DNA of 47,402 bases from a virus, in the IMG/VR virus record IMGVR_UViG_3300010885_023842, positions 1-47,402 of that record. One strand, 5' to 3'. The notes beneath the pieces were generated by a model. That model was not told the DNA's origin and searched no databases. It saw only the letters and a list, made by a program, of their open reading frames with translations. Numbering within the stretch: position 1 is the first letter of the stretch; each line of letters begins with the position of its first letter. The position numbers and the translations under genes are program-made. Positions 7,603 to 14,519 of this stretch are shown here, one piece after another.

Positions 7603-8201
7603 ATATTGATAGATGGTTTCCTACTATTGTCTGTTGCATAGACGATAACTTAGTAGATTTATTACCTAGTTACCAAAAATACTGCGAAGAAATTACTAAC
7701 GATATACCTGTTGGTAGACCGTTTACTGGGTCGCAATTAGTTAGTACATTTAACCAACAAATGCCCCAGTACGATCGTCCTGTAGAAAATGATATTAGAT
7801 TCAAAGAATTGTTTGATTTAATTTTAGAAAAAGGAAAAATGTTTTCAGAATTTTTAGGGTACAAATATAATTTAAAAATATCACATGCATGGATTAATAA
7901 AATACAAACCCACGATTATCACGAATTACATAATCATGCACTTGGTGGCGATGCATTAATTTCTGGGGTATTTTATGTGGCTGCGCCCGATTCTGCTGTT
8001 ATTAGATTTAAAGATTCTATAGATTCGTACTGTCCAGTTCCGCCTACAGCGCATACTCCGTATAATAATAAACACGCAAGGTATCCGTGTTTACCTGGAA
8101 GATTAATATTGTTTCGATCAGATGTATTACACGGGTACGATTCCCATAACTCTGAAAAAATTAAATATAGCATTGCTTTTGACCTGGCGGTACAACCATG
8201 A
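7599..8201 (+). CDS. 2OG-Fe(II) oxygenase-like protein, TIGR02466 type, Arg replaced by Lys
   Basis: The protein has 200 residues. H111-x-H113 is followed after nine residues by SGVFYV, which is a longer loop than in the relatives. GRLILFRSDVLHGY carries distal H178. The residue that aligns with the 2OG-binding arginine is K189 in KYSIAF. A Lys in this place is compatible with 2OG binding in some families, but could mean a changed co-substrate or reduced activity. It overlaps its neighbours on both sides by ATGA. It is about as similar to the members at 5628 and 13453 as can be judged by eye, so it is not a fresh duplicate. Confidence 0.65.
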   Translation: MNIDRWFPTIVCCIDDNLVDLLPSYQKYCEEITNDIPVGRPFTGSQLVSTFNQQMPQYDRPVENDIRFKELFDLILEKGKMFSEFLGYKYNLKISHAWINKIQTHDYHELHNHALGGDALISGVFYVAAPDSAVIRFKDSIDSYCPVPPTAHTPYNNKHARYPCLPGRLILFRSDVLHGYDSHNSEKIKYSIAFDLAVQP

Positions 8202-8830
8202 TGAATCCAATCTTTTATAGACCGTTCGGACCTTGCATTTATAGCAACATGATAAGTGCAGATATTTTAAATTTGTTAATTGATTGCAAGGAAAAATCTA
8301 AAATAACTAATGAGAATGTTGGACACTATCTAGCAGGAGCTTTAGAAAGTCAATTAAGATTAACTACTACTGCCGAAGAAGAATCTATATTATCAGACCA
8401 CATTTTTGACCATGTAGCTATGTATACTAGGCAACAGCCAGCAGATGTTAAGAACGCATTTAAAATTGGTAGAAAAAACATGTGGTTAAATATTCAAAAA
8501 CCTGGAGAATTTAATCCAACCCACCATCATTCAGGAGAAATATCAGGAGTAATTTATCTAGATATACCTAAAGATATTTCCGAAGAAAATAAAAAAGTAG
8601 CGGAACAGCCTAATCCTAAACAATTCAAAGGATATGGGGAAATTAGTTTTTATTACGGAGAAGATATTTCCGTCCCTACATACTTTCATCTAATGCCAAT
8701 AACTGGGCAAATTATATTATTTCCAGCTAAACTAAAACATAATGTTCACCCGTTTTACAGCAATGTTGAAAGAATATCTGTTGCTTTTAATGTTTATAAT
8801 ATCGATGATGCCAAAAGTGATATAGCCTAA
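8198..8830 (+). CDS. 2OG-Fe(II) oxygenase-like protein, TIGR02466 type
   Basis: The 210-residue product has H109-H-H111 in NPTHHHSGEISG followed by VIYLDIP, a 30-residue charged insertion, YFHLMPITGQIILFPA, distal H181 in LKHNVHPF and R192 in ERISVAFN. These are the expected Fe and 2OG ligands in family order. The N-terminus YRPFGPCIYSN resembles the strand that starts TIGR02466 proteins. Two ATG codons are close together at 8198 and 8201; the first overlaps the preceding stop as ATGATG, and either could be used. The gene ends the first half of the cluster; a late promoter follows in the next gap. Confidence 0.7.
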   Translation: MMNPIFYRPFGPCIYSNMISADILNLLIDCKEKSKITNENVGHYLAGALESQLRLTTTAEEESILSDHIFDHVAMYTRQQPADVKNAFKIGRKNMWLNIQKPGEFNPTHHHSGEISGVIYLDIPKDISEENKKVAEQPNPKQFKGYGEISFYYGEDISVPTYFHLMPITGQIILFPAKLKHNVHPFYSNVERISVAFNVYNIDDAKSDIA

Positions 8831-8841
8831 CTATACGCTGT

Positions 8842-8849
8842 TATAAATA
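8842..8849 (+). promoter_or_regulatory. T4-type late promoter (TATAAATA) inside the accessory cluster
   Basis: A perfect TATAAATA stands in the 41-base gap between two oxygenase genes, 22 bases before the next ATG. An AGGAG ribosome site lies at 8862-8866, five bases from that ATG. Both suit late expression of 8872-14025, whereas genes before it are probably read through from gp14-gp15. Confidence 0.85.
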
Positions 8850-8871
8850 TTCAACCACACTAGGAGTAGCC

Positions 8872-9696
8872 ATGGAAACGTCATTATCCACAGAAAATAC
8901 CCAGCAAAATGAGATTGCTGTAAAAAGTAAAAAGCCATTAGAAATATTTTATCTAGAAAATGTTGCAAGATCCGATACATTTGCTAATGTAGTAGGCGAT
9001 GTAAATAAACCCGGTTGGGAATTTGGACGGATGACTGACGAAACAGAAGATAAAAATACAGCTATCATGTTCTGGACCCAAAGTATGCAACGCAGTCACT
9101 GGTGTACTGAAGTATTGTGGTATGAAATTTTAGCAAAATTAGAAGAAGTAGCTCCAAAAACTACAAATTATCAATTTAAAGTTAAATCTGTTGTATGTGG
9201 CGGTAAGACTTTTGGCCAAGACGGTGGAATCCATACTGATACCGATTTCCAGTTTAATGAAGAAGGCGACGGTTGGATGACTGTTTGTTTCTTTCCTAAT
9301 GAAGAATGGAATGCTGAGTGGGGTGGCGAATTTCAATTTTTTAGTGATGAGGGAGAAGTTATAGCAACTTATTACCCTAAACCTAATACATGTTTAGTAT
9401 TTGATTCTAATATCCCTCACAGAGGGTTGGCTCCTATTAGGACTTGCAACAGATTAAGAAAATGTTTAACTTATAAAACATTTGTACACAAGCAATGGTT
9501 TCTAGAAAAGAATCCAGATGTGAAAATGATAGACGGAAGTGTTGTTCCTGGTTTGGTAGGAACTCCTACAAGAACCAACTTAGATAAAATAACTGATAAC
9601 AATACAAACGAAACGTTTAAAGATGTGGAAATACCATTGACTATTTCACAGGATATGGGAACTCCAACTCCGTCTAAGAAAAATATAAAAAAATAA
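8872..9696 (+). CDS. Prolyl-4-hydroxylase-like 2OG-Fe(II) oxygenase
   Basis: The 274-residue enzyme carries H121-T-D123 in GGIHTDTD, a GGEFQFF strand, PKPNTCLVFDSNIPHRGLAP with distal H183, and R194 and R196 in CNRLRKCLTYKT. These fit the prolyl-hydroxylase/SM-20 type of 2OG-Fe(II) oxygenases, which hydroxylate proteins or small molecules. Residues 1-22 and about 210-274 lie outside the core; the tail is Thr, Asn and Lys rich and probably disordered. It has the strongest translation signals of the cluster: a perfect late promoter, AGGAG and a five-base spacer, so it may be the most expressed. A protein substrate such as a virion fibre is an attractive but unproven idea. Confidence 0.8.
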   Translation: METSLSTENTQQNEIAVKSKKPLEIFYLENVARSDTFANVVGDVNKPGWEFGRMTDETEDKNTAIMFWTQSMQRSHWCTEVLWYEILAKLEEVAPKTTNYQFKVKSVVCGGKTFGQDGGIHTDTDFQFNEEGDGWMTVCFFPNEEWNAEWGGEFQFFSDEGEVIATYYPKPNTCLVFDSNIPHRGLAPIRTCNRLRKCLTYKTFVHKQWFLEKNPDVKMIDGSVVPGLVGTPTRTNLDKITDNNTNETFKDVEIPLTISQDMGTPTPSKKNIKK

Positions 9697-9698
9697 TC

Positions 9699-9923
9699 AT
9701 GGATAATACTAAGAAAACTGCTATAAGACGGCCTCACTTTCCAGATAGACTAGTATTAGTGCCAATTCATATTCGAGACGAACGTCTTTCAATATGTAGT
9801 ACTTGTCCGGATGCTACTTCTGATCAAATATGCAGGGTAAATGATAAACCGATACATGCTTTAGCTATCAAAAGAAATTATCAATGCCCACACGGGTTTT
9901 GGTCGCTATACTATGGCAGTTAA
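9699..9923 (+). CDS. Small four-cysteine protein, likely zinc-binding
   Basis: The 74-residue product has C33-x2-C36-P, C45 and C63-P in that order, followed by W68. The spacing C-x2-C-x8-C-x17-C resembles short phage proteins that end in a CP..W motif and are thought to bind zinc. No enzyme activity is suggested. It starts two bases after the stop of the oxygenase gene and overlaps the next gene by 11 bases, so it is part of the same operon. Its job may be as an adaptor or a regulator; nothing in the sequence decides this. Confidence 0.6.
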   Translation: MDNTKKTAIRRPHFPDRLVLVPIHIRDERLSICSTCPDATSDQICRVNDKPIHALAIKRNYQCPHGFWSLYYGS

Positions 9924-10641
9924 AGTTGGTTGGTGCCCGTGGGGAGAAAGAGGCCCGCATACTAATGAATCATCTGCGGTGTACTGGGGACAGGCTGAAA
10001 TACTGACTATAGCTCCTACAAAATTAGACACATGGGAAAACAGCCATAGTGGATTTACTAAATGTCCAGCTTTTAGTACGTATGTGGCAAACACATACAT
10101 GATGTGTGCTAACATAGATCTTGAATTAACATGGAATAAAGAAACCAAACGATTATCAAGCAACTTGTTGCCGATGGCCCATGATACCCATATACACTTA
10201 CATGCATATGATTTTGCTCCTGATGTTGATCCTCCTATTGTTTCCATGTTATCCAGCATGTTATTTGTGGCCGATGAACCAGTAATTATAGAAATGACAC
10301 CGCCGTATAACCATATCGATCCAGCATGGAGAAGTATGCCCGGCTCATTCAATATCTACAATTGGTTTAGGCCTGTTATACCGGCTATTGAAATGTTACA
10401 TAGCACAGTATCAATAAAGCGTGGGCAACCTTTGATGTATATCAGATTTAAAACTGAAAATTTTAAAGATAACGTGGTGCTAGAACGCATTGAACGGACT
10501 GATAAACTTGAGCACTTAGTTAATTCTTGCTTGTCAGTTAAAAATTATCAACCTTCACTTAGTTGGAAGATAGCTAATTCGTTAAATCCTATTAGACCCA
10601 AGAATCTTTTAAAAAAATGTCCGTTTAAAAAATGGTTTTAA
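9913..10641 (+). CDS. Protein of unknown function, paralogue of the protein at 6256-6987
   Basis: The 242-residue protein starts MAVKVGWCPWGERG and contains SMPGSFNIYNWFRPVIPA and RGQPLMYIRF in its middle and end thirds, with a KKCPFKKWF C-terminus (234-242). It shares this order of features with the protein encoded at 6256, so the two are divergent relatives. It is Trp- and Pro-rich and probably all-beta. DUF6065 came to mind, without a firm match. It overlaps the four-cysteine gene by 11 bases and is followed by the halogenase-like gene after a single base, so it is embedded in the halogenase operon. The long antisense frame over its first half is a shadow. Confidence 0.65.
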   Translation: MAVKVGWCPWGERGPHTNESSAVYWGQAEILTIAPTKLDTWENSHSGFTKCPAFSTYVANTYMMCANIDLELTWNKETKRLSSNLLPMAHDTHIHLHAYDFAPDVDPPIVSMLSSMLFVADEPVIIEMTPPYNHIDPAWRSMPGSFNIYNWFRPVIPAIEMLHSTVSIKRGQPLMYIRFKTENFKDNVVLERIERTDKLEHLVNSCLSVKNYQPSLSWKIANSLNPIRPKNLLKKCPFKKWF

Positions 10642-10642
10642 C

Positions 10643-11851
10643 ATGGCAAGATCACTAGTTGTTATTGGCGCAGGTACATCGGGTATTCAAAGTGTATGCC
10701 ATTATCTAGCATTTCTTGCAAGCCACGGCTGGACTATTACACTTATACATTCCCCTAAAATTAATACTCTTGGTATTGGAGAAAGTACTAATCCGCCATT
10801 TGTAGAAGCACTTGAAGATGCGGCTAATTTTAATATAATCGACGATTTACCTGAATTAGATGCCACATTAAAATTTGGAACATATTATGTAAACTGGAGA
10901 AATAATCCATTTACTATTCCAGTACTTACCGGCCATGCGGCTGTTCACATTAACACATTTAAACTGCAAAATTTTGCGCTGCCTCGTCTTAAATCAATAT
11001 GGGGCGATAAATTTCAAATAATCGAAGGCAAAGTTTCTAGTGTAACAAATACTGAAAATGCAGTACAGGTTGTAGTTGATGATAAAAAATTATACTTTGA
11101 TTTTGCAGTTGACAATAGAGGATTTCCCGAGTCGTATGATGACTATCACGTTATTGAAGACAATCCAGTTAATCATGCACTAGTACATAACATGCCAAAA
11201 ACAGCCGCATGGAACGCAACCTTACATCAAGCTACTCCGGATGGATGGATGTTTGGAGTGCCGTTAACCTCGCGAACCAGTTATGGATACTTGTTTAATC
11301 GTAACATTACACCGGTTGAACAAGCCAAAATTAATTTTAGTAAAGAAATAAATGTTCCAGTAGATCAATTAGATAATATAGAATATAAATTTAAATCTTA
11401 TTATATTAAAAAAGTGCTGGATAAACGTATACTTAAAAACGGTAATAGGGCAGTATTCTTTGAACCCATGTTTGCCAATAGTTTGTGGTTGTACAAACAC
11501 ACTGACAAGTTGTTTATTAGCTATATTAAACAAGGTATTCCTGAAGATCATATTAATAACGTGTTTAATGACATGGCTAAAGACGTAGAAGAATTAATTT
11601 GTTATTTTTATCATGGCGGTAGTCAGCACGATACAGAATTTTGGAATAAAGTAAAACCATATGCTAGTAAAAAACTAGAGGCCAGCAAATCTTTCCATAC
11701 TATGAAAACAGTTGCACGACGACAATATAAAAATAAACAATTTGATCCTGAAGTAAATGACTATAGCTGGGTATTCGCTGAAAAACACATGATGTATATC
11801 GACGAAAAATTAGAATATAATTATTTCAGCCGGCAAGACGACGATAATTAA
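10643..11851 (+). CDS. Flavin-dependent halogenase-like protein lacking the catalytic Glu
   Basis: The 402-residue protein belongs to the tryptophan-halogenase (PrnA-like) superfamily. It has the FAD dinucleotide motif G9-x-G11-x2-G14, the GIGEST motif at 44-49 and LKFGTYYVNW with K77, aligning with the catalytic Lys of PrnA (Lys79). The WxWxIP signature is altered to W202-M-F-G-V-P207. The EPLES-type motif that carries the catalytic Glu is EPMFANSL at 274-281, so the Glu is replaced by Phe. It is about 125 residues shorter than its neighbour. It may keep FAD and Lys but not act as a normal halogenase; a role as partner or regulator of the neighbour, or another flavin reaction, is possible. 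It starts one base after the preceding stop. Confidence 0.75.
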   Translation: MARSLVVIGAGTSGIQSVCHYLAFLASHGWTITLIHSPKINTLGIGESTNPPFVEALEDAANFNIIDDLPELDATLKFGTYYVNWRNNPFTIPVLTGHAAVHINTFKLQNFALPRLKSIWGDKFQIIEGKVSSVTNTENAVQVVVDDKKLYFDFAVDNRGFPESYDDYHVIEDNPVNHALVHNMPKTAAWNATLHQATPDGWMFGVPLTSRTSYGYLFNRNITPVEQAKINFSKEINVPVDQLDNIEYKFKSYYIKKVLDKRILKNGNRAVFFEPMFANSLWLYKHTDKLFISYIKQGIPEDHINNVFNDMAKDVEELICYFYHGGSQHDTEFWNKVKPYASKKLEASKSFHTMKTVARRQYKNKQFDPEVNDYSWVFAEKHMMYIDEKLEYNYFSRQDDDN

Positions 11852-11873
11852 ATATATAAAAGTAAAGGACAGT

Positions 11874-13460
11874 ATGCCAAGCATAAACAAAATTGTAATT
11901 GTAGGCGGAGGATCCGCAGGATGGATGACTGCGGCCACATTAAAACATCATCTTCCTGATAGAGAAGTATACGTTATTGAAAGTCCTAACATAGCTACTG
12001 TGGGTGTGGGCGAAAGCACTATTGGACAAATTAACACTTGGCTCCACGATTTAGATATCAAAGACGAAGATTGGATGCCGCATTGTGATGCTAGTTATAA
12101 ACTAAGCATTAAATTTACTGATTTTGCCAAAGAAAATTCGGGCGGATTCCATTATCCGTTTGGGTTGCCGTGTCTTGATGGCACCGTATTTGGCATCAAC
12201 GATTGGTATTTTAAAAAAATGAAATTTCCAGATACTCCAAACAGTGATTATGCTTATACTTACTATCCAGCAACCATGTTGTCTGAAGCAAATAAAATTA
12301 CTACAAACGAAAATAATGAAATTCCAGTATGGCGGTTTGATAATGATACTGCTTATCATTTTGATGCGGCAAAATTTGGTGCTTGGTTAAGAGATATCTA
12401 TTGCAAACCAAGGGGAGTAGTACATATTCCAAGTGAAGTAGTAAGCGTAGAAACAGGCGATGCCGGAATAGAAACACTAACCCTTACTGATGGTACTACA
12501 ATAACTGCTGACTTGTTTGTGGACTGCACTGGATTCAAAGCTATGTTAATAGATAAAGCGTTGCAAGTGCCATTTATTTCATATGATCATATGTTGCCTA
12601 ACAACAGTGCGTGGGCTACCCGGGTACCTTATCAAAATAAGCCTTTAGAATTAGAACCTTATACTAATTGTACAGCCATCGACAACGGATGGGTGTGGAA
12701 TATTCCTTTATGGAGTAGAATAGGGACTGGGTATGTATACAGTGACAAGTTTATTAGCGATGCAGATGCTTTAGAAGAATTTAAAGAGTATCTACGCCAA
12801 AGAAAACCAGTTGCTGTACCAGAAGAAATTATTGATACCTTAGAATTTAGAAATATTAAAATGAGAATTGGTATTCATAAAGAAATCTATGTAAAAAATG
12901 TGTGTGCAATTGGTCTTGCGGCAGGCTTTATCGAGCCTTTAGAAAGTAACGGGTTATATACAGTGCATGAATTTGTTACTAAACTAGCAAAAACTTTACG
13001 TAGAGACAGTATTAATCAATGGGACAAAGATTGTCTTAATACTGTATGCCGTAGAGATTTTAAAATATTTGCGCAGTTTGTGTCATTACATTATGCGTTG
13101 AGTCAAAGAGATAAGTCGGCTTATTGGAAAGCTATCAGCAACAAGCAATTTAATCTTGACATGATCAATGACAATATTACACGATCAGGATATGAAGATT
13201 TAATGTATGGTCGTATGAATTCAAACAACTATAGTCAGGATTTAGGAGGAATTCCTCCAATTGCTACAGGTATGGGATTTTTTCCGCTAGATGAAAGCAG
13301 TGTAAAACGCAGTATGTTTACTAATAATCACACCATGTTGCACGATGTTGTTTCTAATACATTTGAAAAATGGGAACAACAACAAATAAGATGGAAAAAG
13401 ATAGTTGATCAAGCCCCTACGCTATTTGATTTCTTACGAAAAAACTATTATAATGATTAA
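11874..13460 (+). CDS. Flavin-dependent (tryptophan-type) halogenase
   Basis: The 528-residue enzyme has all main landmarks of flavin-dependent halogenases: G11-x-G13-x2-G16, GVGEST (44-49), the catalytic lysine region YKLSIKF with K76, DLFVDCTGF (214-221), the signature W273-V-W275-N-I277-P278, and FIEPLESNGL with E357 as the catalytic glutamate. These enzymes use FADH2 and O2 to make HOCl or HOBr, or iodine species, that are passed to Lys and then to an aromatic substrate. PrnA has Thr where this protein has N359, next to the halide site, which may change halide choice. A related cyanophage enzyme, VirX1 from phage Syn10, is reported to iodinate. Reduced flavin must come from a host reductase, as none is seen here. 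An AAAGGA site precedes the ATG. Confidence 0.88.
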   Translation: MPSINKIVIVGGGSAGWMTAATLKHHLPDREVYVIESPNIATVGVGESTIGQINTWLHDLDIKDEDWMPHCDASYKLSIKFTDFAKENSGGFHYPFGLPCLDGTVFGINDWYFKKMKFPDTPNSDYAYTYYPATMLSEANKITTNENNEIPVWRFDNDTAYHFDAAKFGAWLRDIYCKPRGVVHIPSEVVSVETGDAGIETLTLTDGTTITADLFVDCTGFKAMLIDKALQVPFISYDHMLPNNSAWATRVPYQNKPLELEPYTNCTAIDNGWVWNIPLWSRIGTGYVYSDKFISDADALEEFKEYLRQRKPVAVPEEIIDTLEFRNIKMRIGIHKEIYVKNVCAIGLAAGFIEPLESNGLYTVHEFVTKLAKTLRRDSINQWDKDCLNTVCRRDFKIFAQFVSLHYALSQRDKSAYWKAISNKQFNLDMINDNITRSGYEDLMYGRMNSNNYSQDLGGIPPIATGMGFFPLDESSVKRSMFTNNHTMLHDVVSNTFEKWEQQQIRWKKIVDQAPTLFDFLRKNYYND

Positions 13461-14025
13461 TTATTATTTGCACAAACTACAATGGACTGATTTTGACAAA
13501 TATAAAGATGGTATTATACAGTATTGTTTAGATAACGAAAAGCCAAATACTGTTGAAGAAAATATTACCAGTACTATAAAACACGGAATGTGGGAAAGTA
13601 AGTTTAATTTTTTAGAATCATCTGACAATGATGCCATTACTCAATTAAAACTTTGGATTCTTACAACTTGCGAATCGTATATAGCACAGCTAAACGAAGA
13701 ATATCACAGATTAGTTATTACAGAATCATGGGCCCATGTTACTAGAACCGGCGGATACCATCTTCCACACGATCATTGCGGATGTACATGGTCAGGAATA
13801 ATGTATATTACAGAAGGTGATTTAGATTCGGGCGGTAAAACTAGCTGGATTCCGCCGTTGCATATTGAAAGAAAAACAGGATTAGAATTTTTAAGAGATA
13901 GTTTCTTTTTTAAACCTGAAGCAGGTTCTATGATGATATTTCCTAGTGCATTAATACACTATGTAGAACCGTATCGGGGAACTAGCCCCCGAATAACAAT
14001 CGCTTTTAATGCTATCTGTATCTAA
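13453..14025 (+). CDS. 2OG-Fe(II) oxygenase-like protein, TIGR02466 type
   Basis: With the ATG at 13453 the product has 190 residues. H106-D-H108 in LPHDHCGCTWSGIMYI, a GGKTSW turn, AGSMMIFPSALIH with distal H169 and R180 in SPRITIAFN form the family ligand set. The ATG lies in an 8-base overlap with the halogenase stop (ATGATTAA), so the two are translationally coupled and probably made in similar amounts. The frame also opens at an upstream TTG (13405), which is inside the halogenase and lacks support. It is the last gene of the cluster and ends two bases from the stop of a minus-strand fibre gene. Confidence 0.72.
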   Translation: MINYYLHKLQWTDFDKYKDGIIQYCLDNEKPNTVEENITSTIKHGMWESKFNFLESSDNDAITQLKLWILTTCESYIAQLNEEYHRLVITESWAHVTRTGGYHLPHDHCGCTWSGIMYITEGDLDSGGKTSWIPPLHIERKTGLEFLRDSFFFKPEAGSMMIFPSALIHYVEPYRGTSPRITIAFNAICI

Positions 14026-14027
14026 TA

Positions 14028-14498
14028 TTATTGTCTAACAATATTTGGAGTACCAGCTGGCGGAGTTTGTCCATATCCTTCTGGCGGGTTTGACGGCACA
14101 ACAATATCTGGTTGACTAGCACCAGGCATTTGGCTTAATCTTGCAGGCTTAGGTATTGCCGCTTTAACTGTGGTGATATGTGTTGCCCAGGGACCATTAG
14201 CACTAAGTGTTCCGGTAGACATTAGTTCTTTGTACAACATATCTAATTGTTCGCCTGATCCTGCATACGCTCGCATACGTTGCATATAGAAAGGTTCAAC
14301 AGTTTGCCCAAATGCATCTCTGTTAGCTTCGTGCGGATCTTCAAACGATCCATCGTCTTTTAATAAGAAATAACTTTCGGTATTATCGGGGCAATCCATC
14401 CAATATAACCCGCCGTGTACTTCAAACTGATCTGCTTCAGTCTGTACGATCTGTACAACCCGGTTAGTGTTATTTTCTATTAGTGCTCGTTTTGTCAT
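14028..14498 (-). CDS. Tail-associated protein, probable fibre accessory protein
   Basis: The 156-residue protein starts with RALIENNTNRVVQIV and GGLYWMDCPDN, followed by a helical segment RMRAYAGSGEQLDMLYKELM and a Pro-rich tail. The order of an N-terminal beta domain and an EQLDMLY helix with WATHITTVKAAIPKP after it is seen in small proteins located next to phage tail fibre genes; some are assembly factors or trailing structural proteins. The role is not established. It is the last gene of the minus fibre block. AGGA lies 11 bases upstream of the ATG, within a GATAAATA element. Its C-terminus lies against the plus cluster. Confidence 0.55.
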   Translation of the reverse strand: MTKRALIENNTNRVVQIVQTEADQFEVHGGLYWMDCPDNTESYFLLKDDGSFEDPHEANRDAFGQTVEPFYMQRMRAYAGSGEQLDMLYKELMSTGTLSANGPWATHITTVKAAIPKPARLSQMPGASQPDIVVPSNPPEGYGQTPPAGTPNIVRQ

Positions 14499-14503
14499 AA
14501 TAA

Positions 14504-14511
14504 TATTTATC
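14504..14511 (-). promoter_or_regulatory. Possible late promoter element next to the start of the gene at 14498
   Basis: The minus strand reads AGGATAAATATTATT then ATG. GATAAATA fits the late element but leaves only five bases before the ATG, so a transcript from it would be almost leaderless. The same bases contain AGGA as a distant ribosome site. The match could be chance. Confidence 0.35.
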
Positions 14512-14519
14512 CTAATCTG

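Noticed and set aside
9906-10352. 148-residue minus-strand frame opposite the gene at 9913
   Set aside because: The plus frame has homology to a second protein in the window and fits the operon; the minus frame does not.
13405-13452. Upstream TTG start for the last oxygenase gene
   Set aside because: It is inside the halogenase coding sequence and has no ribosome site; the ATG at 13453 sits in an ATGATTAA coupling overlap.
5628-14025. Idea that the 2OG enzymes are SyrB2-type halogenases
   Set aside because: Those have Gly or Ala in place of the metal-binding Asp; here the position is His or Asp.
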